Assembly (NCBI GenBank): GCA_950295325.1
Contig: OX485804.1
Span: 68,426,033 to 68,486,032 of the forward strand
Length of the DNA stretch: 60,000 nucleotides
Source: Polytrichum commune
Taxonomy: Eukaryota > Streptophyta > Polytrichopsida > Polytrichales > Polytrichaceae
Direction: 5' to 3'
Shown here: piece by piece, positions 51,370 to 60,000 of the stretch
Position numbering within the stretch: position 1 is the first letter of the stretch
Layout: each line of letters opens with the position of its first letter
Notes under the pieces: generated by a model
The model's input: only the letters and a program-made list of their open reading frames with translations
Told to the model about the DNA's origin: nothing
Database searches by the model: none
Made by a program: the position numbers and the translations under genes

Positions 51370-53274
51370 TTCTGCATCTTTCTTTGAGAAGGTTTCAGGT
51401 GGGGTGCTTTGCAGGATTTGGTACAAATGCAGGAAATTTCAATACTGCCCTCATCACCTTGTACTCAGGCAGATCCTTTTCATCCCAATTTGTGCAAGAG
51501 GCGGCACTGGTAGGCAACATGAATTTTTCAAAAAATGACAGATACTGTAGTGAGATTTGTTGTTGTTTTTGAAGCCTGTTAGCATCGATACAACTAAAAA
51601 CTCTACTGTACTTACCACTTCCAGACCTATTTTGGTGTGGAAACTCTATCAAGCTTACATTTTGGTGACGTGAGTGTATGCAGTATACTAAAGTCGATCA
51701 ATAAGTATCTTGAGTTGCATGTGCACTATTTGTCATATACTAATCATCTCCATGTTGACTATTAGATGTGTGCAAGATAGTTCCTTCAGTATTTGCATGC
51801 CATATTCTAAGACCTTACAGGTGATATCTATACACTGGTTGGGCAAAGATAATGCAACAAGTGACCTGCTTCATGCAGCTTCATCTTGAACTAAACATTT
51901 ATCACCAAACATCATCCTTGACACACAAGCTATCATTTTCCACTCAAATTACATAGTATCCTATTTTGTGACATCTGAAGGAGATCACCAACCTGTTGAT
52001 CTATTGATGTTGCTGGAGTTGAAATTGCATGATCACCTTTGATGCTACCATATAGGCCACTGTCTATACTAATGCCATCTCAGCTGTAGTTGTACAGTTA
52101 TGTAAATATGTTCTGCAATCATGTAGCAACTATAATCATCATAATTTATGGACACCACCTTTAAAATTTTAGGTTAAATGGATTTGGATTGTCAGATATT
52201 GCTGAGCTTTTCACCCTCATCATCATTGATTGGTGGGGACAAAATGCCGATTCCTACTGAATTGCTGCATACCTACTGAGTATGCCGCATTCCACCTGCA
52301 CAGTGCTCCATTGAGCTGCTGGCATCTTAGTCTCGCTATACACCCCAGTGGAGGAGGTTCTTTTGGTAAACTTGTGTGCCTTGGCTCTTGAAGCTGAGGT
52401 GAGAATTAGCAGCCCCCAGTTAGTGCTTTGCAAGAAAAGATAGCATGTTTCTTTGCTTGTGAGGATCCATGGTGTCATACAATTCTAAGAACTCTCAGCA
52501 TTCCAGCTTATGGCAATTATAATGCACACTTGGGGTTATTTATATTTATCTAGCTAGCTAGCTATACGTGTATATATAAAGTAATCCTTAGATAGGAGGC
52601 CAAAATCCATGCCAAGCAATTAAGAGCCCAGGAAAACGCCTCCCAGTTCGAGAGTAGGCAGAGCTCCTCGGATGTGGCCACCTAAAGAGTAACAAGTACC
52701 AATCTCACCAAGGACAACTCCCAACTTGTGTTTCCACTAATGGTTCATTTTCCTGCACAACTTGAAAGGCACCGGAACTAGTGCAATATGCAGACCTAAG
52801 GGAGGTGCACCTATTTGGTTAGTGACCCATTATGGACATCTAAAACCAAAGGGTATAGTGGACAAGAAGCATATGTTACATGGTCCACAAAAGAGTAAAA
52901 TCCAAGTGGAGGCATAGCATGAGCTATGTGCACACATGGCAAGCCCACCATGTAGCACATCTTGATATAAAGAAGTGAGTGGAGGTTCCAAAGTACATAG
53001 CATTACTTAGTTGATGAAGTGTGTTCCATTGCCTTGACTTCAAATTCATAATGAAGCATTGAATTTTTGACATTTAGAGGCTTTTTCTCAAATCTATTAC
53101 GAGACCCATGAACACAACTCATCAACTAAGTAATGTTATGTAAGTAAAGCCATGAATTTGTTGATTGACAGTGCCGGAAGAAAATAAGGCACATTTCCAT
53201 GTGGAGGGTGGGTCAAGTTTTTGTCATTTAGTGGTGCTGGCGAAGTTGGCCAACACATGGACATGTGCCCTAAT
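51370..53274. other. SmD1 3' region and intergenic DNA
   Basis: The 3' untranslated region of SmD1 probably takes the first few hundred bases. The remainder shows no gene. CTAGCTAGCTAGCTA at 52550-52565 is a short simple repeat. Frames such as 52254-52478 (-) lack domains. Confidence 0.4.
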
Positions 53275-53476
53275 TGTCCAATACATCATTGTCACAATTA
53301 GGAGTAGGCTCAATACTAATTGTAAACCACAGTGTTGTGTCACCAACACTAAGTGTTAACCCAACATTATTTGTCATTTCTTGTAATTTTTTTAGGGAAT
53401 TTTAGATTTAAAGTGTTGCGATTACTGTCACTCACTTCTTGATTTTTCATCCAAATTTCAATCATCCGTGATAATG

Positions 53477-54016
53477 CAGTAATGTCCCGCTTAAGTACGC
53501 ACTTTGAACCGGAGTCGTTGGTGCACACTTAGTTGGTAGGTGTGTACTTTACTCGTATCGCTTTCTAGACCCGCTGATTTAATGAATCGCAACGGGAAAT
53601 GGATGAAACTTGGGGCAACCCGCTTGACCGTAGCCTTGCGATGTGAATTCACCTATCGATGACGAAATCTAGCCTATTGAGACATTTGTTGAATCTGAAA
53701 ATGCTACCGACTTCAAAGGCTTTGAAGCTCTACACAACATTGTCCTTGACATCGACAACCAATTGCTTTGCTCTGATGTTCAAACAAAAGTTGGACAGAT
53801 GGATGATGAATTGCGACGTTCATTTGAGACGTTGTAGTGAAATGTTAGCAAATTGACAATGAATGTCAAGCGTAAAAAAATTAATGTAATTATAGCAATT
53901 GACTTTGCATGACATGTTCAAACAATAAAGTATGAACCCCAATTTTTGTCAAAAAAATTGCGCACTTAACCGGGATGCGTACTTAAACGGGTGCGTACTT
54001 AAGCGGGAGATTACTG
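53477..54016 (+). mobile_element. Pogo-like (Tc1/mariner) DNA element, internally deleted
   Basis: 540 bp with 26-bp inverted ends that differ at one base. The left end is CAGTAATGTCCCGCTTAAGT then ACGCAC. The right end, reversed, is CAGTAATCTCCCGCTTAAGT then ACGCAC. The right flank is TA and the left flank TG, fitting a TA target duplication with one side mutated. CAGT-type ends with TA duplication are typical of the pogo/Tigger group. An empty copy of the target (R3 at 28.9 kb) confirms the boundaries within a few bases. It is too short to encode a whole transposase. Confidence 0.85.
53673..53837 (+). pseudogene. Possible C-terminal transposase remnant of the pogo-like element
   Basis: After an in-frame TAG at 53670, 54 codons run to a TAG at 53835: IETFVESENATDFKGFEALH, then NIVLDIDNQLLCSDVQTKVG and MDDELRRSFETL. 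The acidic, helical composition and position near the 3' end of the element fit the C-terminal tail of a CENP-B/pogo-type transposase, but there is no catalytic motif to confirm this. The other open frame in the region (53659-53856) is more basic and hydrophobic and looks less natural. Confidence 0.35.
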
Positions 54017-54190
54017 TATTGCATCACAAGTTGCTGACAAAAGAAGGTAGGGTTTGGGCCAATGGATGAACACATCCATCATCCATGACAACATTTGTTC
54101 ACTTATTCATAAGAAGTGTCATCCAAAAAGATACCATAGTGACATAAAATATCATATGACACTAAACATCATATTTAGTGTATTGGTTTT

Positions 54191-54801
54191 GACTTTGAAT
54201 ATTCATCAAATATTCAATTGAGGCTAAAAATAACATTCTTTCTTTATTATCTATGTTTAGCCCAAAGGTTGATATGAATATATATATATATATATTCAAT
54301 CACATAGCCATGTAGGTTGATTGCCCACTAAATTCTAAATAATAGTAGGTTAGTGGTGTTCTCTTGTAGTTAAGCACAAGCTGCCATCCAACCACGTTTT
54401 GGTGATCTTCTAGAATGTGGAGGGCTATGGACACATGCCGCTAGACTGACTTTCCACGCATCCAATAAAGAATCTTTGACCTACAAGTGTCAGTCACCGA
54501 AGGATTAAGACATGTTGAAATTTAGAGAACCAAATGTTGGTGTAGAGACTATATCCTTGGTAACGAGGAGGAGGAGGAGGAGGTTAGTAGGTGGATCTAA
54601 ATTTGAGAAGATGGGAGTAGCTAGTTGGCACGTACGAACCCTACCCCACTAGATTCCCTCCACATTCGGGCATGGTTATCCTTATTCACACTACAATTTG
54701 GTGGGCGAGCAACCCAAATGAAAACTCACCCTAAGCATCCTCTACCTTATATAAAATATGTAGTTAGCAATCTCAATGATTAAGTTCAAATTAATACACC
54801 C
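54191..54801. other. Intergenic; (TA)n and (GAG)n repeats
   Basis: Contains (TA)n at 54279-54297 and (GAG)n at 54567-54583. No gene recognised. Confidence 0.4.
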
Positions 54802-55251
54802 TACACTACGTAATATCAACCTCCATAATGTCACTCACTCTCTAATATCCCGAAACCTTAGGGAACAAATGTTTGTAGTTCAAATCTCACTCCTTAATGT
54901 CACATTTCTCTCCCTTATATCACAAATTTTGTCATTAATGCAAACCACCAAAGAAGTCAACCCACACCCTCGCCTTGCGCCATGTGTCAATATGTGAAGT
55001 GTTGCCTTATTATTATTATTATTATTATGCCACTTGTTGAATGTTGGTGCATGCATATGTCACATTGCCTGGGAAGGCCAAGTGCAGTGAATCACACCAC
55101 ACCATTAAAATGTTGCACTTTGTGTTATTCCATAATGTCATATGCTATACTAATCATGTAGTATCACGCATCCATGTTATCACTACAAAACTCCGTAATA
55201 TTACGTGCACTTTGGTTGCCACATGTGTGATACTATGGAGTCTAGAGTGTA
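54802..55251. mobile_element. MITE-like repeat R5, copy left of IspD
   Basis: About 450 bp, homologous to 59001-59345 in the same orientation: ATATC/ATTC(C/T)GAAACCTTA, TGTCACATTTC(T/C)CTCC, TTATTCCATAATG(T/C)C, CATGCTA(T/C)ACTAAT, CATGTGCACTTTGGTTGC-like. The ends are imperfectly inverted (TACACTACGTAATATCAACC left; TACACTCTAGACTCCATAG reversed right). It contains a (TTA)n run at 55003-55029 that copy 2 lacks. The target duplication is not clear. It ends only 16 bp before the IspD GC-rich block. Confidence 0.6.
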
Positions 55252-55267
55252 TTGTGCTAATCTAACC

Positions 55268-55490
55268 TCAAAAAAACTCTCCATTTTATCGCAGCGGGCG
55301 CGGGTGCGAGGCTGGGGAGGCCCGGCCCGGCCCAGTCCGACCCAGCCTCGATATCCTACCCAAGAAGCCCGGCAAAACTCAAGGATGGAGAGAAAGAGAG
55401 AGAGTGAAGAGAGGCTGAAGAGATCAACGGAGACCGAACAAGGGAGCCGCATATTTATTGCCCAAATTCTGGGAAGATGAGAAAAGGGAG
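55268..55490 (+). promoter_or_regulatory. GC-rich 5' block of IspD, shared with SmD1
   Basis: Second copy of the block at 49427-49652, ending 149 bp before the IspD start codon. Same order of landmarks, with GGCCCGGCCCGGCCC tripled and the purine tract GAGAGAAAGAGAGAGAGTGA lengthened. The core is roughly 75 percent identical by eye to the SmD1 copy. It probably contains the IspD promoter or leader. Open frame 55205-55480 across it is not a gene. Confidence 0.7.
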
Positions 55491-55638
55491 GATATAGACG
55501 GAATAATTTTCCCACTGACCGAGGGTAGGCGATGCACATCGTGGTACTTACTTCTTTTATCTCGTCTGTCGACATTCGGGGACCATAGAATCCTCGTTAG
55601 TCGTCCATTGCGTAGATTGTATCTTGTGAGGGAGAGAA

Positions 55639-58267
55639 ATGGCGGTAGCTATGGTCACCGCAGCAACAGCAACGGCCACTCTTCTGCAGTTGGGTTCACA
55701 ACCTCTACTGGCACCCTCCCGCACCAATTTCTTCACGGGTGGCCAATCCGTAAGCATTTCTAATGCAAGGAGGTGTGCCACCTTTCGCAAACATCCTCAA
55801 TGCCTAACAGTTCACGCCAAGACAGGCATTGAGAGGATCGAGGATTCGGAAATTGTGAGTATCCCATTTAATTTGATCCCAGTCCCCTCGCTTCACTTAT
55901 TGCGGATTTTCCAGATTCACCATGTAAAGCAAAGGCAATGGCAGGAAGATGGAAGTGGATGTGGATTTCGATGAGTTGTTTGAATAGCGTGAAGAACATG
56001 GCTGGGTGTAATTGACATTTATGAATGCAGGCTGTTGCGGAACGGAGTGTTTCTGTTATTTTGCTGGCTGGTGGGAAGGGCACTCGCATGGGCGTAAGTC
56101 CTCACTTAGGTTAGGAAGAATTCTGATTTACAAGGTTCTGGAGTTCATTCACCAATTTAGTCAGAAATTGTGGCCTTGCCTTCGCCTTTTCACATTTCAG
56201 CTGGTATGTAGTGATGGTGTCATTGTGCAATTCGATTCCGCAGGTATTCAGGTGAGGGAAAATGTTTATTTTGTAGTCTCGTGGGACCTTGCAGGCGAAT
56301 ATGCCTAAGCAGTATTTACCACTTCTGGGTCAACCTATAGCATTGTACAGGTATCATTCGGGCATTCCTCATCATGGAATCAAATTTAATTGAGCTGGTT
56401 GAACGTTCTTATCTCACTGAAGAGGGTCAGGTCAAGCTTGCAAACCTATTTAAGGCCTTCAATGAAGTCCATGAAATGGGCACGTTTCTTAGCTGCAATT
56501 GCTGGTTCAATTTCAGCATGATATATTGTTTGGCATGGCAGCTTCTACACATTTGCCAATATGGCGGAGGTTTCCGAAATAGTGGTGGTGTGCGATCCAT
56601 CTTACAGGGATATTTTTGAAGGTCTGTGAATCACTAACCTTCTTACAATAATCAGTTTGTTATATTGAGAATTATTTAAGTACTGAAATGCTTAAGCTGC
56701 GTTTGCATCATCTGATTGTGAAGTTTATGGTGCAGAAGCTGGGAAGGATATCTCTATCCCTTTAAAGTTTGCTCTTCCAGGGAAGGAAAGGCAAGATTCT
56801 GTTCGCAGTGGACTTCAGGTAGGGGCTTTATCTTGCAGATTACTCGAACACTCCCTTGTAATCAACTATTCACATGTTTTGACGCACTTACACCTCCAAC
56901 CAGCTGCTTTGCGAAACACCTAGAAACATGTAGGGTCCTGGTCAAAGTTGTCAATATACCCTGACATAGTTGTTTTCAAAATTTTCCCAAGTTGGTGGCT
57001 TTCTCTTTTTGTTCGGTTGTGTGCGGTATCCTAGCAGTCTATGTACTTCAAGGATGCAGTTGGAAGAGGATAAAAGGAACTGTAGCAGTTATGCCAACTG
57101 AAATATGGGGTTCTATGATTCTCTCTTGTGCAGGAAATTGGAAAGTCTGCAAAGCTTGCATGTGTCCATGATTCAGCACGTCCTCTTGTTCTGACCAAGG
57201 ATATCCAACAGGTCAAGGAATTTTTCACCTCATTTAAATATATCCACCTTATGGTTGCTATCAGTGGCCTCATGGTTTGTCTGCATTAACAGCAAAGGGA
57301 CACTTGAGAACATCAAAATTGCTCTGTGGTCCTGACTCTATGATTGAAACCTTGCAGGTAATCAGAGATGCTGCAGTGCATGGTGCTGCAGTGTTGGGAG
57401 TGCCTGTTAAAGCTACTATCAAAGAGGTGCATCTCCAAACCCAAGTCCTCTGCGATGGATTTATTGATTAGGATTCACACCTGCCTCTCGTGATCTAATG
57501 TCCACTTCCTAACTTCAAATGGTGTTATTCTCTTTTGAACAGGCTGGGAAAGATCTCTTTGTCACAAAAACTCTTGATAGAAGACTCTTGTGGGAGATGC
57601 AAACTCCTCAGGTACAGAGTTCTTGAGTTTTTAATGCTACGGTTTTTATTCATGCGCCAAGCTAATAAGATTGCAGTAAGAATGAAGTCTGTTTGATTCG
57701 GATGTATATACCTGAATGTGGAGGGCAGGTTATTGAACCTGGGCTGCTGGCAAAAGGATTTGAGCTTGTTGAGAGGTATGAAATTACCCTTGGAGGCATC
57801 TGACATTTCATTTTGAATTAGAATTGTTGAGTCATGTTTGATTGTTAAATTCATAGCAATGCCTGATTTCATACACTTTTGTCTGTGACATGGCAGAGAA
57901 GGCCTTGAGGTTACAGATGATGTTTCAATTGTAGAATACCTCAAGCACCCTGTGTTCATTACACAAGGATCCTATACCAACCTGAAGGTCAGTAGTCACA
58001 CTCCTGTACAAGAATTTTCAGATTTGCAAATATTATGCACCTGAAAATATGTTTCTGAGATGCGGACCTTTATTTTGGGTATGTTTTCTGATTCCGTTTG
58101 ATATGTATAGTGTAATCATATTGGACAAAAACAATCGTGACTGTATGTTGATAAAGATGACTTTGAGTTTTTGCTGGCAGGTCACCACACCTGATGATCT
58201 ATTAGTTGCAGAAAGAATCCTGCATCAAAGTGCCCCTCAGGAGGTTGTCAAGGCAGTGTCAAGTTAA
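55639..58267 (+). CDS. IspD: 2-C-methyl-D-erythritol 4-phosphate cytidylyltransferase, plastid
   Basis: Eleven exons: 55639-55854, 56031-56093, 56295-56350, 56542-56621, 56736-56818, 57134-57211, 57358-57426, 57543-57611, 57729-57775, 57897-57987 and 58181-58267. All are GT-AG with consistent phases, giving 312 residues, close to the usual plant length. Residues 1-70 are rich in Ala, Thr, Ser and Arg with few acidic residues, as in a chloroplast transit peptide. The catalytic part starts at 78: [14 protein letters not shown] (Arg91) and [10 protein letters not shown] (Lys98), the CTP-binding loop; then [33 protein letters not shown] (Asp179, Arg182), [19 protein letters not shown] and LKVTTPDDL (Lys284). 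It joins CTP and methylerythritol phosphate to give CDP-methylerythritol, the third step of the MEP route to plastid isoprenoids. Complete and apparently functional. Flanked by two R5 repeats. Confidence 0.97.
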
Positions 58268-59000
58268 GGAAGAACAATCCAAAGCAGATGGACACTTTTA
58301 CAGTCCTGAAGAGACATTTGTGAGCTTGGCAATAGCTGTGAATGAATGTTGGAGGAGCATTGCCTGGTTCTCATCGAAGTGCCAAATTATTGCTGAATTT
58401 CTTGGCAGAGAGAGTCTTCCTTTGTCTACCTTGAAAGTATATGTGGTCTCCACTTGCCCGGCTACATGGGTTGAATCCAAGACCTCCAGTTTGGGAGGTG
58501 CCAGAGCACTGTGCTGCAAGGGAGACAATTTGCATAGATGCAAAAACAAATCACATTCTGCAGAATCCTCAATGTGTATGTACACATGGCTACTTCTGAT
58601 TTAGTGAGCCAGAATGGAGTCTCATCTGTCAATATTGAGCGAGTCTTTAATATCAAAATTGTACCATTTTATTGCAAATCCTTGACAAGAAACATTCTGG
58701 TGGAAGTAGAGGTGGGTGTGTCTATGCTGTTCCCTGAAACTGAATGAGTGTTTAATTCCATGTCCTTGACTTTTTGTCACCATACCATTCCATTCGCCTG
58801 TCAACATCTCCTGTGAAGAACGATGAAGTGGTTGTGAGCTTCGTGCTACATAAGTGCTTATTTTCTGACCTGCACCAGCCCACAACATTTGTTGTATTTA
58901 ATGTGGTTCGTTCTATAGCCTTTGACAAACATAATGCTTAACCCTAAATGTCTGAGAGGCCCAGATGGGCCTCTCCATGCACAAAATAGCTTATTTGAGC
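58268..59000. other. IspD 3' region, no gene
   Basis: Probably 3' untranslated and downstream sequence. A 132-codon + frame overlapping the IspD end (58206-58604) is out of frame with the enzyme and has no domain. Confidence 0.4.
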
Positions 59001-59345
59001 TACACCCTAACCTCTGTAATGTCACCCTCCGTAACATCACTCCCTGTCTTATATTCTGAAACCTTATGGAATGGATGTGTTTAGTTTAAATATCCTTCCT
59101 CATTGTCACATTTCCCTCCATATGTCATGGGTTTTGACATTAAAATAATGCACCAAAAACACAAACCACACTCTTGCATGCATCATGTTGTCATCATTAT
59201 TACAATGTTGATTTTGTATTATTCCATAATGCCGCATGCTACACTAATTCTCTATTATCATGCATCCAAGTTGACATTGCATATCTCCTTAACATCATGT
59301 GCACTTTGGTTGCTACAAGCGTAATATCAGGGAGGTCATAGTGTA
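59001..59345. mobile_element. MITE-like repeat R5, copy right of IspD
   Basis: About 345 bp, same orientation as 54802-55251. Left end TACACCCTAACCTCTGTAAT. Right end reversed TACACTATGACCTCCCTGATATTACGC. The inverted ends are clearer here than in the left copy. Non-coding. Shorter than the left copy because it lacks the (TTA)n segment and adjoining bases. Confidence 0.65.
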
Positions 59346-60000
59346 CATACTTTCAATTTTATCTAATTGTGTCCAAAGTGACCCTATCTAAAAATAATAT
59401 GTTCTTCAAGTGCACTTTTCAAATCAAGCTAAATAACTTGATGTTTTTGAATATGCAGCATGGGTGCCCCTAGATGCAAATACATACGTTGTATTTTGAT
59501 CACTAATGTCAAGAAGGAATAGATTTTTACTTTCTCTTTGACATAAGATAATGTACAAAATAAGGTTTCCAACCCTTAAATATATAACATATGGTTTTTG
59601 AACTTGATGAGGCCCATATAATTTGTGTATGTGGCCATATATTGAGACCCTACATCCTTTAGGGATTAAAGGATTATTACCAAGCAACAAGTTCTTGATT
59701 GAGCTACATCTATCAGTGCAATTAACTTGTAGGTAAGAGTTATTGCTTTGCAAAAATTCTCTAATCAATGGAGTTTTGAATATTGGCCAGAGTTTGCAAC
59801 AACTTTGGCATAATGTGAGATTGGAGGGGGGAAATAATCTTAATTCCTAAAGGCCACAACAAAGGTTTTTGTTTGGGCAATCATTGTTGCCCAACAAATA
59901 CCATTGTACACATTTATGTTATAATCTTATGATTTTGGACATGTGAATGGTTGAAAATTTGTGTAAATAACCTCAACTACACAAAGATTCCATCCTTGTG
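59346..60000. other. Intergenic, nothing recognised
   Basis: A 114-codon minus frame (59424-59768) has no domain I know and AT-driven composition. No repeat partner was found in the window. Confidence 0.4.

Larger units (their letters stand above)
53275..54190 (-). repeat. Dispersed repeat R3, copy 4, split by an insertion
   Basis: The minus strand matches 28870-29230: the part at 54019-54190 covers the TTTAGTGTCATATGATATTT and TTGTCAGCAACTTGTGATGC side, and the part at 53275-53476 covers the ATTTGGATGAAAAATCA through TTGGTGACACAACACTG side. The two halves adjoin in the other copies, which proves that 53477-54016 is an insertion. Confidence 0.75.

Noticed and set aside
55201-55763. Open frames upstream of and overlapping the IspD start
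   Set aside because: Low-complexity peptides in the shared GC-rich block. The IspD frame from 55639 is the one that joins to the enzyme exons.
54802-59345. R5 copies as the LTRs of an element that captured IspD
   Set aside because: The copies have inverted rather than TG...CA ends, no primer site follows the left copy, and IspD still has its introns, which argues against retrotransposition.

Overview
The window is nuclear DNA of a land plant. It holds three intron-containing genes, all on the + strand in the right third: a hybrid histidine kinase with a MASE1 membrane sensor (38644-43681), the spliceosomal Sm core protein SmD1 (49711-51369), and the plastid MEP-pathway enzyme IspD with a transit-peptide-like leader (55639-58267). 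Introns are GT-AG, the retroelements carry a plant-type tRNA-Asp primer site, and the intergenic DNA is AT-rich and full of decayed LTR elements and MITEs. A MASE1 sensor on a plant hybrid kinase suggests a seed-free plant (bryophyte, lycophyte or fern). That lineage call is inference, not shown by the sequence.

Layout. 0-1.7 kb: an unidentified minus-strand reading-frame pair and two short tandem arrays. 3.5-4.6 kb: Ty1/copia integrase remnant (+). 5.3-6.3 kb: gag remnant with CCHC knuckles (-). 7.3-9.2 kb: an LTR and adjoining element DNA in minus orientation. 9.9-15.1 kb: broken Ty3/gypsy element (-) with truncated pol, frameshifted gag, an ATG-less ORF, a nine-copy 88-bp tandem array and a TATA box. 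15.3-24.3 kb: two related LTR elements (+), each with a tRNA-Asp-type primer site and the same unidentified gag-position ORF, but no recognisable pol. 25-33 kb: dispersed repeats and a MITE family whose ends read GGGCCACTTCACAC. 35.4-36.6 kb: duplicated blocks upstream of the kinase. 38.6-43.7 kb: kinase. 46.5-47.1 kb: a Tourist-like MITE with a TAA target duplication. 49.4-51.4 kb: SmD1. 53.5-54.0 kb: a pogo-like element nested in another repeat. 54.8-59.3 kb: IspD between two copies of one MITE-like repeat.

How the genes relate. The three genes work in unrelated processes (signalling, splicing, plastid isoprenoid synthesis), so this is not a functional cluster. The striking link is regulatory: SmD1 and IspD each have, just upstream of the start codon, a copy of the same GC-rich block of about 220 bp (49427-49652 and 55268-55490). 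Other points of interest are the MASE1 sensor on a plant kinase, the 88-bp array between an LTR-type promoter and gag, and a frame break shared by two diverged gag-position ORFs. I saw no CRISPR array, rRNA gene or convincing tRNA gene.
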